From Hyphomicrobiales bacterium (GTDB lineage: Bacteria > Pseudomonadota > Alphaproteobacteria > Rhizobiales > Aestuariivirgaceae): a DNA stretch of 7,384 nucleotides. The position numbers were made by a program, and so were the translations under genes. The notes beneath the pieces were generated by a model. That model saw nothing but the letters and a program-made list of their open reading frames with translations. It was not told the DNA's origin and searched no databases. Shown here piece by piece: positions 6,291 to 7,384 of the stretch. The stretch spans positions 1-7,384 of the forward strand of contig JAIBJH010000131.1 in assembly GCA_020029455.1 (NCBI GenBank), read 5' to 3'. Position 1 is the first letter of the stretch; each line of letters begins with the position of its first letter.

Positions 6291-7307
6291 TTATGAATTA
6301 TATAGAGGAATCGACACAGAAAAAGCGCTGCCCTGACCCAGGTCAGAGTCAATGTCGAGGCGTCCGCGATGGCGCAGCATGATATGCTTGACGATTGCGA
6401 GCCCAAGCCCCGTGCCGCCGCGCTGGCGGCTCTCCTGTGTATTGACGCGGTAGAAGCGTTCCGTCAGCCGCGGGATGTGCACCTCCGCGATGCCCTTGCC
6501 GAAATCGCGCACCGAAAGCGTGCCATCCCTGCCGGTCTGTTCACATGAGATCTCGACGCGTCCGCCGGACCCGCCATATTTGATGGCGTTCTCAAGCAGA
6601 TTCTGCACGACTTGCAGCAGTTCTTCGGCATCACCCGCCACCTCAACCGCACTGGTGCTTGCTATCTCAACTGAAACCTTTGCCTCCTTGGCAAGGCTTG
6701 AAAGATTGCTCTTCGCCTGCCGCGCCACATCGACAAGAGACACCTTTGCGTTCGGCCTTACATGTTCGTTGAGTTCAATGCGGCTCAGGGTCAGGAGATC
6801 ATCGATCAGGCGCTTCATGCGCCGCGCCTGGCCAAGCATGGTTTCGAGAAACATGTCGCGGGCCTTGGCGTCGTTCTTGGCGGCGCCCTGCAGGGTTTCG
6901 ATGGTGCCCATGATGGAGGCAAGGGGCGTCCTCATCTCATGGGAGGCGTTGGCAACAAAGTCCGAGCGCATTTTCTCGATGGCCTGTTCGCGCGTCAAAT
7001 CGCGCAGCAGGATCAGAACCTCACCGTCCTTGCCCATGGGTGCGAGATGGGCGCTGAGCTGGCGCGGCGTCCGCCCCCGCACTTCAATATCGACGGTTTG
7101 CGGTGAACCGTCTTCGCGGGCCTGGGCAAGGGCCTCGGAGAAGGCCGTGTTGCGCAAGACGGCCGTGACATTGACGCCTGGAAGCTTCAGGCCCAACGCG
7201 TCTTCGGCAAGTGCGTTCGCGGCCATGATCAGGCCCGCCGCATCCACGACGATGGCGCCGTCGGGCAGGGCATTGATCAATTGGTATGGCTTGTCCGTGT
7301 CAGTCAT
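6291..7307 (-). CDS. phoR: Phosphate regulon sensor histidine kinase PhoR, no visible transmembrane segment
   Basis: A 338-residue kinase that should phosphorylate PhoB when phosphate is scarce and dephosphorylate it otherwise. A PAS-like domain (about 8-105: LINALPDGAIVVDAAGLI...VLILLRDLT) precedes the dimerisation and phospho-acceptor domain with H123 in NASHEMRTPL. The ATPase domain has the N box NLLENAIKY (236-244, N240), G1 DFGKGI (268-273), F box ERFYRV (283-288) and G2 GGTGLGLAI (297-305). Typical PhoR proteins begin with one or two membrane helices; none is visible here. The ATG at 7307 is preferred, with GGGGAG about 12 nt upstream. An in-frame TTG at 7331 would add eight residues, and the frame stays open to the window edge without becoming hydrophobic. 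Position beside pstS and the PAS-kinase layout support the name. It probably senses through PhoU and the Pst transporter rather than by itself. Confidence 0.92.
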   Translation of the reverse strand: MTDTDKPYQLINALPDGAIVVDAAGLIMAANALAEDALGLKLPGVNVTAVLRNTAFSEALAQAREDGSPQTVDIEVRGRTPRQLSAHLAPMGKDGEVLILLRDLTREQAIEKMRSDFVANASHEMRTPLASIMGTIETLQGAAKNDAKARDMFLETMLGQARRMKRLIDDLLTLSRIELNEHVRPNAKVSLVDVARQAKSNLSSLAKEAKVSVEIASTSAVEVAGDAEELLQVVQNLLENAIKYGGSGGRVEISCEQTGRDGTLSVRDFGKGIAEVHIPRLTERFYRVNTQESRQRGGTGLGLAIVKHIMLRHRGRLDIDSDLGQGSAFSVSIPLYNS

Positions 7308-7384
7308 GCGGCGAGGAAGCTCCCCAAGCAAATTTGAGGTGTGCTGGCAATGGGAAGATGAAGTGCCTGGCCGCGTTGAACGGC
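7308..7384 (-). other. Unassigned sequence upstream of phoR
   Basis: All three minus-strand frames are open across most of this stretch. One frame ends with a TGA that overlaps the phoR ATG as ATGA (stop at 7306-7304) and would encode a 26-residue C-terminus ending ICLGSFLAA. It could be the tail of an upstream gene coupled to phoR, but no family can be recognised from so little. No promoter or Pho box is visible here. Confidence 0.3.

Noticed and set aside
7358..7384. Plus-strand ATG at 7358 as the start of a divergent gene
   Set aside because: Only nine codons are visible, the purine-rich stretch is too close to the ATG to act as a ribosome binding site, and there is no supporting motif.
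1..7384. CRISPR arrays, tRNA or rRNA genes, insertion sequences, phage genes
   Set aside because: No regularly spaced repeats, cloverleaf-like segments, transposase motifs or phage proteins were seen on either strand.

Overview
The window is one long block of minus-strand genes, the complete phosphate-sensing and high-affinity phosphate-uptake cluster phoR-pstS-pstC-pstA-pstB-phoU-phoB. It is followed at the left edge by an unrelated, truncated P-loop kinase gene on the same strand. Three things point to an alphaproteobacterium, probably of the Hyphomicrobiales (Rhizobiales) type. The gene order has phoR ahead of the transporter and phoB last. PstA carries a long extra N-terminal periplasmic region. 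A degenerate palindromic intergenic repeat downstream of phoB resembles ones I recall from rhizobial genomes. No species can be named from the sequence alone.

Layout from transcription start to end (right to left). 7384-7308 is upstream sequence in which all three minus frames are open, so it cannot be assigned. 7307-6291 is phoR, a PAS-containing histidine kinase with no visible membrane segment. 6290-6200 is a 91-bp gap with a Pho box, a short palindrome and a strong ribosome binding site. 6199-5150 is pstS, the periplasmic phosphate-binding protein. 5149-5054 is a gap dominated by a 14-bp-stem hairpin. 5053-4124 is pstC and 4131-2908 is pstA, the two permeases, overlapping by 8 nt. 2904-2086 is pstB, the ATPase. 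2075-1359 is phoU, the signalling adaptor. 1351-656 is phoB, the response regulator, ending in tandem stops with a hairpin behind it. 655-382 is intergenic and holds that hairpin and a two-part palindromic repeat. 381-1 is the 5' part of a small P-loop kinase running off the window.

How the genes work together: PstS captures phosphate in the periplasm, PstC and PstA form the channel, and PstB drives import. PhoU links transporter state to the kinase PhoR. When phosphate is short PhoR phosphorylates PhoB, which should bind the Pho box in front of pstS and raise expression of pstSCAB-phoU-phoB, a positive loop. The hairpin after pstS probably gives more PstS than permease. From pstC to phoB the genes are separated by 10 bases or fewer, or overlap, so they are almost certainly one transcript.

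I do not see a previously undescribed system here. The points most worth a second look are the apparently soluble PhoR, the PstA insertion, the possible three-heptamer Pho box, the pstS-pstC hairpin, the palindromic repeat, and the truncated kinase gene at the left edge.
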